Source: Thermoprotei archaeon (GTDB taxonomy: Archaea > Thermoproteota > Thermoprotei_A > Sulfolobales > NBVN01). From it: a stretch of 5,301 nt of DNA. Positions 1 to 5,301 of the stretch are shown here, piece after piece. The position numbers and the translations under genes are program-made. Each line of letters starts with the position of its first letter. The stretch's first letter is position 1. Where the stretch lies: NCBI GenBank assembly GCA_003661745.1, contig QMWS01000059.1, forward strand, positions 1 through 5,301, given 5' to 3'. The notes under the pieces were generated by a model. That model ran no database searches and was not told where the DNA came from. It worked only from the letters and a program-made list of their open reading frames with translations.

Positions 1-897
1 ATAGTAGGTACCCTTAAGACCTTCTTCAATAGCGGACTTCATTATGAGGGCTATATCTTTCATCTTGCTGAAGACCTCATCCTGCGGTATGTTGCCTCTC
101 GCGCTTTCGTACATTACTGCTAATTCCCACAATTGGAGGTTCTTTTCTTCCGCGATACGCAACATTTCAGTAACGGATCTGAAAGGTACGGTGCAGTCCC
201 TTCTAGATAAGATAGGGACGACTGGATCAAGTTGAACCACCTTGCTAACATGCCTCAAACCCTTAATCTGTTCAATTACCGCACCAGGTACTCGATAGGT
301 GGTCTTAATATCTATTAGGCCTTTCCGGTTGTTTATGGTACAGGTACAGAATTCAAAATTATTAATTAGCATCTTAACTTTCTCGCATGTGCGGTGCAGC
401 TCCTCCTTCCCTACATTGTCCAGAAAGACCAGCGTTTCATAGAAATCCCCGCCTATGCTAACGTCAAAGCCCTCAATGCTCTGTACCTCTATCGCGCCAC
501 CTCCTTTTGAGATGGCTATAAAGCGAATAACTTCATTCTCTGTACTTATTACGGTCACCCTGTATGTGTTTGGGTGTTTAGCAGGGTAGTCAGTAACGTT
601 AAAGGATACAGTAATACCGTGCTTCACAGCTAATTCGAGCGCGCTAGTTACACGGTCGTCAGTAATGTCAAGACCTAAAAGACCCCCAACAAAACCCATG
701 TCCGAGCCTTGATCGTGGTACGTCGTTGCAAGGGAACCTCTGCGGTCGAACTCAACAACAACCTCTTTAAGCTTACCACCAACTAGCTGCCTTGCCAAGC
801 TCCCAATTCTGTGTGCTGCTGCAACATGCGAACTTGAAGGCCCCCTCATAACGGGGCCGATTACGTCGTTAAATATGCTAGGAGGCAACTTAGACAT
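1..897 (-). CDS. L-serine dehydratase, Fe-S type, beta-ACT-alpha single chain (3' end outside window)
   Basis: Predicted to deaminate L-serine to pyruvate and ammonia in the cytoplasm with a [4Fe-4S] cluster. The ATG at 897 follows GGAGG by four bases, and the frame stays open for 299 codons to the window edge. The N-terminal part has the hallmarks of the serine dehydratase beta domain: IGPVMRGPSSSH at residues 13-24, HPNT at 108-111 and SKGGG at 130-134. Residues about 153-226 fit an ACT-like fold (GLIDIKTTYRVPGAVIEQI near 193-211). From about residue 238 (FRSVTEMLRIAEE) the start of the alpha domain follows in the same chain. In Bacillus subtilis these are two proteins, SdaAB and SdaAA; here they are fused. 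The cluster-binding cysteines of the alpha domain lie outside the window and cannot be checked. The usual SSSHT motif reads SSSHV. Substrate is by family; a related beta-hydroxy amino acid is possible. Confidence 0.88.
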   Translation of the reverse strand, partial: MSKLPPSIFNDVIGPVMRGPSSSHVAAAHRIGSLARQLVGGKLKEVVVEFDRRGSLATTYHDQGSDMGFVGGLLGLDITDDRVTSALELAVKHGITVSFNVTDYPAKHPNTYRVTVISTENEVIRFIAISKGGGAIEVQSIEGFDVSIGGDFYETLVFLDNVGKEELHRTCEKVKMLINNFEFCTCTINNRKGLIDIKTTYRVPGAVIEQIKGLRHVSKVVQLDPVVPILSRRDCTVPFRSVTEMLRIAEEKNLQLWELAVMYESARGNIPQDEVFSKMKDIALIMKSAIEEGLKGTYY

Positions 898-901
898 TTT
901 T

Positions 902-906
902 CCTCC
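902..906 (-). promoter_or_regulatory. Ribosome-binding site of the serine dehydratase
   Basis: On the minus strand GGAGG stands four bases before the ATG at 897. It pairs with the archaeal 16S 3' end and decides this start; the SSSH motif falls at the usual distance from it. Confidence 0.7.
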
Positions 907-926
907 AATTATAACTCATTCCCACA

Positions 927-939
927 CTTTATATTATAA
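927..939 (-). promoter_or_regulatory. Candidate TATA box for the serine dehydratase gene
   Basis: The minus strand reads TTATAATATAAAG, in the middle of the most A/T-rich stretch of the 151-base gap before the gene. An archaeal start about 25 bases downstream would fall near 905-910, giving a leader of roughly ten bases that just holds the GGAGG site. The exact box is uncertain because the flanks are also A/T-rich. Confidence 0.4.
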
Positions 940-944
940 TTATT

Positions 945-966
945 ATAATCAAAAAATAATCAAAAA
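945..966 (-). repeat. Perfect tandem duplication of an 11-mer (TTTTTGATTAT x2)
   Basis: On the minus strand TTTTTGATTAT occurs at 966-956 and again directly at 955-945, with no mismatch. The period of 11 is close to one DNA helical turn. It lies just upstream of the candidate TATA box of the serine dehydratase. Its two oligo-T runs could instead end the transcript of the transporter operon, since archaeal termination needs only T-rich tracts. Both roles are inference. Confidence 0.5.
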
Positions 967-1048
967 TAGCAACGGGGAGTAATGAAGTTTGTTCTATGTT
1001 GCTCATATCCTCAGGTTTATGGGTCTATAAAAAGAGCTATGTTGTATT

Positions 1049-1153
1049 TTACGACCTACTTCTTTCGCTCTTATATACTCTGTAGAAGAAATACCCTGCC
1101 ATTCCCCAGACGAATAAGCTAATTAGCAAACCTACTACTATTCCCGGGTTCAT
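1049..1153 (-). CDS. MetS-like small membrane subunit of the NSS transporter
   Basis: A 34-residue peptide too short for most gene callers. It starts with MNPGIVVGLLISLFVWGMAG, continues YFFYRVYK and ends in the polar tail SERSRS. This is a single hydrophobic helix (about residues 5-24) followed by a basic cytoplasmic-type end. The ATG at 1153 lies one base after the transporter stop codon, and AGGTGAG inside the transporter's last codons sits five bases upstream, so translation is probably coupled. In Corynebacterium glutamicum the NSS transporter MetP needs the small hydrophobic protein MetS encoded directly behind it; size, position, one-helix layout and the central W-G pattern here fit that family. 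The role as transporter subunit is inference from this analogy. A chance ORF is unlikely given the strong ribosome-binding site and amphipathic boundary. Confidence 0.72.
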   Translation of the reverse strand: MNPGIVVGLLISLFVWGMAGYFFYRVYKSERSRS

Positions 1154-1154
1154 G

Positions 1155-2579
1155 TTAACTCACCTGCGTAAACCTTCTCGCTAATCTGTTGTTAAGTGCT
1201 ACAAATATAGCAAGTACTACAGCCCACTGGATTAGTACTGTGCCTATGCTGTCAGCTATTAGCGGGTTCCACCAGTCTGTTGGGTGAGCTATAATGCCGG
1301 AAGCTATCCACCACCCCAGCACTACTATGACTATTGCTGGAGCTACATACTTAATTATGTAGATCCACCACCTCCCTATCTTGATGTCGGAGATGCTGTT
1401 CGCGAAGTTAAGGGACTCCTCAGCTTTCTTCGATATGGCAATGAATGTGAATATCGAGGTTAGCAGTAGTCCCAGCCCCCATACCCAGTCTTGGTTGTTT
1501 AAGAAGTCAATGCTTAGTGCTGAGGGTATACCAGCTATGAATCCGAGCAGTATTGTTAGAAGTACAACTTTGCTCCTGCTCCATCCTAGATAGTCTTGAA
1601 GGTTTACTGCAACAACCATTACCTGACATATCAGTGAGGACAGTGCAGCGATGGTTAGTCCTAAGTAGAATATGAATGCCCACAGCGATGACAGCGGTAG
1701 CTTCGGGAACATTTCGGCGAGCCATATAAACGACAGCCCGACGTTACCTGAGGCATACACTTCCTCAGGCGTTACTCCAACTAGCGGCGCTAACGCAGCT
1801 ACGGCAGGAATCACTGCTAGCCCAGCTAGTAGGGAATAGGAGTGATTACCGAAACCCGTCGTAAATGCGTTTAAGTTAATCTCAGGTTTCGCCCCCTTAC
1901 CTTCTTTTTCAGCGAATAATATGCTATAGGTTAAGTAGAGGCCCCATCCAGCGCCAGTACTCCATAAAGTTTGGGTGAAGCCCTGCAACCACGTCTCTGC
2001 ACTAGCTAGCTTGTCTGCGTGGGGGATCCAGTAGTACTCGAGCCCCTTACCTGCACCAGGCAGCGTTAGTGCTCTCCCAATCAGCACTACTAGAAGGATG
2101 GCGAGTAGGGGCATTATTATCTTGCACGCGGTCTCGATTCCTCTAGTTCCGTAGACAAGTATTATGTATGCCAGAACCCACACAGCTGCCGTAAATACTA
2201 TCGTCTGTACGGGATCCGAGACGAAAGAGTCCCATAACTCCTGACCGAGACCGGGCCTATACGTCGCGAAGGCTCCCTGAAGAGCATATACTGCGTACCT
2301 CAGACACCAGCCAGCAACGACCGTATAGTAGAATGTTATTGCGTAATTAACCCACATCATCCAAAGTCCCATCCATGCATACCTCGGGCCGATCCACTTA
2401 GTAAAACCTCCTATCGTCCCGTGCCTAGTAGCTATTCCGATAACGCCCTCAGCAATGAACAATGGAATAGCTATTAAGACGAGGGAAATTACCCAAGGGA
2501 TTATGAATGAGCAGCCACCATATGCTGCAGCCATACGCGGGAAGCGCCAGATGTTTCCCGTACCAACAGCCATGCCCAT
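1155..2579 (-). CDS. Neurotransmitter:sodium symporter family (NSS/SNF) amino-acid transporter, 5' end frameshifted
   Basis: A Na+-coupled importer of the LeuT fold in the cytoplasmic membrane. The open frame gives 474 residues with about 12 hydrophobic helices. TM1 carries the family signature AVGTGNIWRFP at residues 4-14. Na+-site residues recognised by alignment to LeuT are Asn9, Asn245 (LeuT N286) and Ser314-Ser315 (LeuT T354-S355). Gln203, Ser207 and Ser249 occupy the chloride-site positions of SERT, and Ser249 replaces LeuT Glu290; Trp29 stands where the chloride-site Tyr is expected. The ATG at 2579 falls inside TM1 and has no ribosome-binding site. The missing 16 N-terminal residues are encoded upstream across a one-base frame change (see 2597-2626), which gives 490 residues. 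The substrate is not evident; an amino acid is likely. It precedes the MetS-like gene by one base. Confidence 0.9.
   Translation of the reverse strand: MGMAVGTGNIWRFPRMAAAYGGCSFIIPWVISLVLIAIPLFIAEGVIGIATRHGTIGGFTKWIGPRYAWMGLWMMWVNYAITFYYTVVAGWCLRYAVYALQGAFATYRPGLGQELWDSFVSDPVQTIVFTAAVWVLAYIILVYGTRGIETACKIIMPLLAILLVVLIGRALTLPGAGKGLEYYWIPHADKLASAETWLQGFTQTLWSTGAGWGLYLTYSILFAEKEGKGAKPEINLNAFTTGFGNHSYSLLAGLAVIPAVAALAPLVGVTPEEVYASGNVGLSFIWLAEMFPKLPLSSLWAFIFYLGLTIAALSSLICQVMVVAVNLQDYLGWSRSKVVLLTILLGFIAGIPSALSIDFLNNQDWVWGLGLLLTSIFTFIAISKKAEESLNFANSISDIKIGRWWIYIIKYVAPAIVIVVLGWWIASGIIAHPTDWWNPLIADSIGTVLIQWAVVLAIFVALNNRLARRFTQVS
1159..1165 (-). promoter_or_regulatory. Ribosome-binding site of the small subunit, inside the transporter 3' end
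   Basis: The minus strand reads AGGTGAG and then TTAAC before the ATG at 1153. The motif lies within the last transporter codons (Gln-Val-Ser), so the two genes are translationally linked. It is among the strongest matches to the archaeal anti-Shine-Dalgarno sequence in the window. Confidence 0.65.
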
Positions 2580-2596
2580 TATGGCAGCAATGAATT

Positions 2597-2626
2597 CTAG
2601 CCTAGTTTTTCAGCGTCCGAAGACAT
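2597..2626 (-). other. Out-of-frame 5' segment of the transporter gene (probable true start)
   Basis: From the ATG at 2626 the minus strand reads MSSDAEKLG and stops at 2599-2597. One additional A in the five-A run at 2606-2610 would make it read MSSDAEK-TRLEFIAAIM and run on into the transporter. TRLEFIAAIM aligns without gaps to the start of LeuT TM1 (TRLGLILAMAG). Without that base, the transporter frame meets a TGA at 2613-2611, and it has no ATG, GTG or TTG between there and 2579. The segment is therefore either the 5' end of a gene broken by a one-base deletion, a sequencing slip in a homopolymer, or a site where ribosome or polymerase slips on A5. Confidence 0.75.
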
Positions 2627-2629
2627 CAC

Positions 2630-2647
2630 CTAGGGAGGGTCCCCCAG
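2630..2647 (-). promoter_or_regulatory. Hairpin directly before the transporter start
   Basis: The RNA would pair CUGGGGG with UCCCUAG around the loop ACCC, a seven-base-pair stem including two G-U pairs. It ends three bases before the ATG at 2626 and overlaps the AG of the AGGTGATG start context, so folding could limit ribosome access. Regulation is inference; thermal stability in a thermophile is uncertain. Confidence 0.3.
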
Positions 2648-2688
2648 CAGAACTCACTAGAGGTACCCCACTAAATTCTTACGAGGTG

Positions 2689-2698
2689 TATAATAAAA
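2689..2698 (-). promoter_or_regulatory. Candidate TATA box for the transporter operon
   Basis: The minus strand reads TTTTATTATA, about 65 bases before the ATG at 2626, in the 244-base gap after the activase. Transcription would then start near 2665-2670 with a leader of about 40 bases. Other A/T-rich stretches at 2709-2718 and 2741-2757 are alternatives. Confidence 0.3.
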
Positions 2699-2826
2699 GT
2701 ATTACTTACATAATTTAAGAGTATTAGCCATAATTAATCATATTAAAAATTTATAGCTTTAAAATAGTTTAATGAATTAAGATTTTAGAGAATTAATTAA
2801 GGGTAGGGTGATGATTAGTAGCTGAG

Positions 2827-2840
2827 ATACTTTAAGGTAT
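2827..2840. repeat. 14-base near-palindrome downstream of the activase
   Basis: ATACTTTAAGGTAT is self-complementary apart from one pair that would be G-U in RNA. It lies about 30 bases past the activase stop codon, in the gap to the transporter. It could be a regulator half-site pair or a 3' end structure; chance in an A/T-rich gap is quite possible. Confidence 0.25.
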
Positions 2841-2870
2841 TACCGACACTACTGTCAACTTATCATCTTG

Positions 2871-3785
2871 TCAGCCTCCTATCTTCACGTAGAGACCTAG
2901 GGCCTCAAGTCTTTCCTTTAGGCTCTTCAGTTCCTCTTCTGAAGGTGCTCTATGGCCCTTCATCTTATACTCCATCCCGAGTCTAGCGTACTTCTCGGAG
3001 ACATCGTGGAACGGTAGAAGGTCAATCTCCTCTATAGTTCTCAGTTCCGTGATTAGCGCTTCTAATAGCTTTAAGTTTTTTTCAGTATCTGTTATTCCGG
3101 GAATTACGGGAAATCGCAAGATTACGTCCTTACCCCTCCCTCTCTCAACTAAGTTTTTCAAGTTCCTTAATATTATCTTGTTTGACACCCCCGTATACTT
3201 TATATGTTCTTCTACATCTAACAGCTTTATGTCGAATAGGAATAAGTCAACGTAGTTGATAATAGAGTCGAAGACTTCGGGAGGAGCATATCCTGAAGTA
3301 TCCAGCGCTACGTGAATGCCGTGTTTCTTGCACTCGAGTAGTACGGCCTTCAAGAATTCTGGCTGATAGAGCGGCTCACCGCCAGAGAAGGTTACCCCTC
3401 CTTCAGAGTAATCATACAGTAACTCGTCTCTTTCAATCTCCTGCATTAACTCATCTACGGTGATCTCACGCCCGATAACCGTTAGTGCGCTGGAAGGGCA
3501 GTACTTAGCGCAGGTTCCGCACCTCACACAGCGGGACCTGTCGATAGAGACCTTGCCGTCCTTAAGCGAAATAGCGTTTAGAGGACATACTTGGGCGCAG
3601 GTACCACAGCCGATACACCTAAATTCTATGTATGCTATGTCCCTTGTTGATGTGAGGCCCTCAGGATTGTGACACCACCAGCATCTGAGCGGACACCCCT
3701 TAAGGAAGACCGTCGTCCTAATACCGGGTCCATCGTGAATAGAGTACCGTTGGATGTTAAAAATAGTCCCCTTTAAAGAGCTCAC
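2871..3785 (-). CDS. Glycyl radical enzyme activase (radical SAM, PflA/HypE family)
   Basis: Uses S-adenosylmethionine and a [4Fe-4S] cluster to place the radical on the glycine of the neighbouring glycyl radical enzyme. Counted from GTG 3785 (304 residues), TIFNIQRYSIHDGPGIRTT at 7-25 is the typical opening. The radical-SAM motif CxxxCxxC is Cys31, Cys35 and Cys38. An inserted two-cluster ferredoxin domain has CxxCxxCxxxCP at Cys57/60/63/67 and again at Cys86/89/92/96. The SAM-binding SGGEP is at 134-138. This build, with extra clusters, is that of activases serving HypD, glycerol dehydratase and related enzymes, not of PflA proper. The frame is open to GTG 3851. I chose 3785 because GGTGAG stands seven bases before it and the protein then begins SSLKGTIFNIQ like its relatives; GTG 3797 is another option. 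It follows the enzyme gene by 106 bases. Confidence 0.93.
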   Translation of the reverse strand: MSSLKGTIFNIQRYSIHDGPGIRTTVFLKGCPLRCWWCHNPEGLTSTRDIAYIEFRCIGCGTCAQVCPLNAISLKDGKVSIDRSRCVRCGTCAKYCPSSALTVIGREITVDELMQEIERDELLYDYSEGGVTFSGGEPLYQPEFLKAVLLECKKHGIHVALDTSGYAPPEVFDSIINYVDLFLFDIKLLDVEEHIKYTGVSNKIILRNLKNLVERGRGKDVILRFPVIPGITDTEKNLKLLEALITELRTIEEIDLLPFHDVSEKYARLGMEYKMKGHRAPSEEELKSLKERLEALGLYVKIGG

Positions 3786-3792
3786 CAAAGTA

Positions 3793-3798
3793 CTCACC
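3793..3798 (-). promoter_or_regulatory. Ribosome-binding site favouring the activase start at 3785
   Basis: The minus strand reads GGTGAG, then seven bases, then GTG at 3785. The two upstream in-frame GTG codons (3797 and 3851) have no comparable site at a usable distance. Confidence 0.5.
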
Positions 3799-3821
3799 CG
3801 ACGAACTAAGTCAGGGTGAAT

Positions 3822-3835
3822 GATAAATTTATTTT
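3822..3835 (-). promoter_or_regulatory. Candidate TATA box for the activase gene
   Basis: The minus strand reads AAAATAAATTTATC, centred about 43 bases before the GTG at 3785. A start about 25 bases downstream falls near 3802 and leaves a short leader just covering the GGTGAG site. This would let the activase be made separately from the enzyme, and it argues against translation from GTG 3851. Confidence 0.35.
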
Positions 3836-3851
3836 GTGAGTAAAAACTCAC
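3836..3851 (-). repeat. Inverted repeat (6-bp stem, 4-base loop) between enzyme and activase genes
   Basis: The minus strand reads GTGAGT-TTTT-ACTCAC, a perfect six-base-pair stem. It lies between the stop of the glycyl radical enzyme and the activase start, immediately upstream of the candidate TATA box. It could be an operator-like dyad or a 3' end hairpin that lowers read-through, since activases are needed in smaller amounts. The role is inference. Confidence 0.35.
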
Positions 3852-3891
3852 CTTTATGCTTAGTCAACCCTACTCGATAGGCAGGCTTCCT

Positions 3892-5301
3892 TTAAGCCCC
3901 CAGTTCTTCGTGCTCTGTCCTAGCTATTATCTCGTCCTGAAGCCCTTTAGGTAGGTTGACGAAGTAGTCGCTGTACCCAGCAACCCTGACCATGAGATCC
4001 TGGAAGTCCTGTGGGCGTCTCTGCGCCTCCCGAAGTAGGGCAGCGCTCACTATGTTGAACTGCACGTGGTGACCTCCCATAATGAAGAAGGTTCTTATGA
4101 GCTTCGCCAACTTCTTAATGTTCTCCTTACTCTTCACTAGGTTAGGTGTTAGCTTCGAGTTAAGTAGGGCACCGCCAGTCTTATCCCAGTCAACCTTAGC
4201 TACAGACCTAAATACTGCGGCTACGCCCTTCCTATCCATGCCTTGCACCGGTGAGACGCCTTCAGATATAGGTACGAAGGCTTTCCTACCGTCTGGTGTC
4301 GCTCCTGTCAAGCTGCCGAAGTAGTAGTGTACTGTAGTTGGGAGGAAGTAGACCCTGCGAGAAGCTTTCCTTATGGGGGTCGGAGGCAGGGACTCAACTA
4401 TCTTAACGACAGCATCAACCACTTTCTTAGCTATCTCATCTACGTAGTCATCGTCGTTACCCCATTTAGGTGTCTTCAGCGGGTTAGCGAAGAGCTGCCT
4501 CATAGTTTCATAGCCTTCCCAGTTCTTGCGTAGGGCATCTAGCACTTGATCCATGGTAAATGCCTTCTTGTCGAATACCCAGTACTTTATGGCTGCTAGG
4601 CTGTCAGCTAAGGTACCTAACCCGACAATTAGGTAGTATAAGGTATTGTACCTAGCCCCACCTGCGTTGTAGTCCTTTGCGTTCCTAACGCAGTCTTCAA
4701 TCCATAGGGATAAGAACGGCACGGGACAGTACTTAGCATAGAAGGTCTCGACTACATTATCTCCCCTAGCTTTTAAAGTAATGAAGTACTCGACCTGCTT
4801 TAGGAAGGCTTCAAATAGCTCATCAAAGCTCTTAAAGTTCCTGGGGTCACCGGTCTCTATACCTATCTTCTTACCCGTCCTAGGATCTACACCGTTATTC
4901 AGCGTTATCTCTAGGATCTTAGGTAAGTTCACGTACCCGCTTAACCAGTTAGCTTCCTTCCCAAAAGCGCCTGATTCTATGCAGCCACTTGCTCCACCCA
5001 TGCGTGCATCCTCTAGTGACTTTCCTTCTCTCAATTTCTTAACGACTATCCCATCGTAATTGAAGAAGGGTGGCTCGCCCGTTCTAGCATTGGCCAGTAC
5101 CTCTACGGCTTTCTCAACGAAGCTATCTGGGTTCTTGGTGCTGACTAGGACAGCGAGGTTAGGTTGTTGTAGACGTAACTCGTCGTAAACTTCTAAGATC
5201 AGGTACGAGAGCTCGTTAACGGCATTTGAGCCATCGGCTTTCAATCCACCAACGTTTATTTTGGCGAAGTCGTTGTAGGTGAAGCTCTGCCCAGCAGTGA
5301 C
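3892..5301 (-). CDS. hypD: Glycyl radical enzyme, trans-4-hydroxy-L-proline dehydratase (HypD)-like (5' end outside window)
   Basis: Predicted to remove water from trans-4-hydroxy-L-proline to give pyrroline-5-carboxylate in the anaerobic cytoplasm, after activation by the adjacent radical-SAM protein. The last 469 codons are visible and the frame is open to the window edge; HypD has about 790 residues, so roughly 320 are missing. In visible-part numbering the thiyl-radical Cys107 and base Glu109 lie in GGASGCIESGAFGKEA, and the glycyl-radical Gly442 in VRVAGYSDYF. Compared with Clostridioides difficile HypD as I recall it, the match is nearly gapless (TLNNG, IGIETGDPRNF, GGARYNT, TPKWGNDDDY). 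Active-site positions S334, F340, C434, E436, Y450 and T645 correspond to Ser6, Phe12, Cys107, Glu109, Tyr123 and Thr322, all kept. F152, H160 and D278 lie outside. A sister activity such as a different cyclic amino acid or C-N lyase remains possible. Confidence 0.88.
   Translation of the reverse strand, partial: VTAGQSFTYNDFAKINVGGLKADGSNAVNELSYLILEVYDELRLQQPNLAVLVSTKNPDSFVEKAVEVLANARTGEPPFFNYDGIVVKKLREGKSLEDARMGGASGCIESGAFGKEANWLSGYVNLPKILEITLNNGVDPRTGKKIGIETGDPRNFKSFDELFEAFLKQVEYFITLKARGDNVVETFYAKYCPVPFLSLWIEDCVRNAKDYNAGGARYNTLYYLIVGLGTLADSLAAIKYWVFDKKAFTMDQVLDALRKNWEGYETMRQLFANPLKTPKWGNDDDYVDEIAKKVVDAVVKIVESLPPTPIRKASRRVYFLPTTVHYYFGSLTGATPDGRKAFVPISEGVSPVQGMDRKGVAAVFRSVAKVDWDKTGGALLNSKLTPNLVKSKENIKKLAKLIRTFFIMGGHHVQFNIVSAALLREAQRRPQDFQDLMVRVAGYSDYFVNLPKGLQDEIIARTEHEELGA

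Noticed and set aside
44..235. Plus-strand open frame inside the serine dehydratase
   Set aside because: It is antisense to well-supported coding sequence, with no independent support. The same holds for the other plus-strand frames over the enzyme and activase genes.
1507..1725. Minus-strand 72-codon frame inside the transporter
   Set aside because: It overlaps transporter codons for conserved helices in another frame and has no family features.
2569..2585. Hairpin GCCAT/ATGGC as a stimulator of programmed frameshifting
   Set aside because: It begins about 20 bases past the A5 run, too far for a classical -1 stimulator, and the stem is only five pairs.
2455..2718. Plus-strand open frame of 87 codons over the transporter 5' end
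   Set aside because: It is mostly antisense to conserved TM1-TM2 codons of the transporter and shows no recognisable domain or ribosome-binding site.
3786..3851. N-terminal extension of the activase from GTG 3851
   Set aside because: It adds 22 residues not seen in related activases, lies over a dyad and TATA-like stretch, and lacks a ribosome-binding site.
3892..5301. Calling the glycyl radical enzyme pyruvate formate-lyase
   Set aside because: PFL uses two adjacent cysteines; here there is a single radical Cys in a GCIE motif, as in dehydratases and lyases of the wider family.
3892..5301. 4-hydroxyphenylacetate decarboxylase (HpdB)
   Set aside because: The segment after the radical Cys (GAFGKEA, TLNNG, ETGDPRNF) follows HypD, not HpdB, and no small decarboxylase subunit gene lies between the enzyme and the activase.

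Overview
The window reads as part of the chromosome of an anaerobic, probably hyperthermophilic archaeon of the Thermoproteota (Crenarchaeota). This placement is inference. It rests on GGTGA and GGAGG ribosome-binding sites, GTG starts, heavy use of AGG/AGA/ATA codons, frequent CTAG tetramers, TATA-box-like A/T stretches before genes, oligo-T tracts instead of hairpin terminators, and an oxygen-sensitive glycyl radical enzyme with its iron-sulfur activase. No RNA gene, insertion sequence or CRISPR array was seen.

All five genes are on the minus strand, so the transcription order is right to left. (1) 5301-3892 is the C-terminal 469 residues of a glycyl radical enzyme whose N-terminal part lies outside the window. 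It matches trans-4-hydroxy-L-proline dehydratase (HypD) far better than pyruvate formate-lyase or the decarboxylases. (2) 3785-2871 is its radical-SAM activase with two extra ferredoxin-type clusters. (3) 2579-1155 is a 12-helix Na+-coupled transporter of the neurotransmitter:sodium symporter (NSS/SNF) family. Its first 16 residues lie upstream in another frame, separated by one apparently missing A in a run of five. (4) 1153-1049 is a 34-residue one-helix peptide, one base after the transporter, resembling MetS, the small subunit of MetPS-type NSS importers. (5) 897-1 is the N-terminal 299 residues of an Fe-S L-serine dehydratase, cut by the left window edge.

Taken together the genes look like an amino-acid uptake and fermentation cluster. 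An NSS importer with a MetS-like partner would bring in an amino acid, HypD and its activase would dehydrate 4-hydroxyproline to pyrroline-5-carboxylate, and the serine dehydratase would turn serine into pyruvate and ammonia. That these genes share one substrate or regulon is inference. Gaps of 106, 244 and 151 bases separate the units, and each holds a promoter-like A/T stretch, so several transcripts are likely. The points most worth a second look are the transporter frameshift, the archaeal HypD, the small peptide, and the chloride-site-like residues of the transporter.
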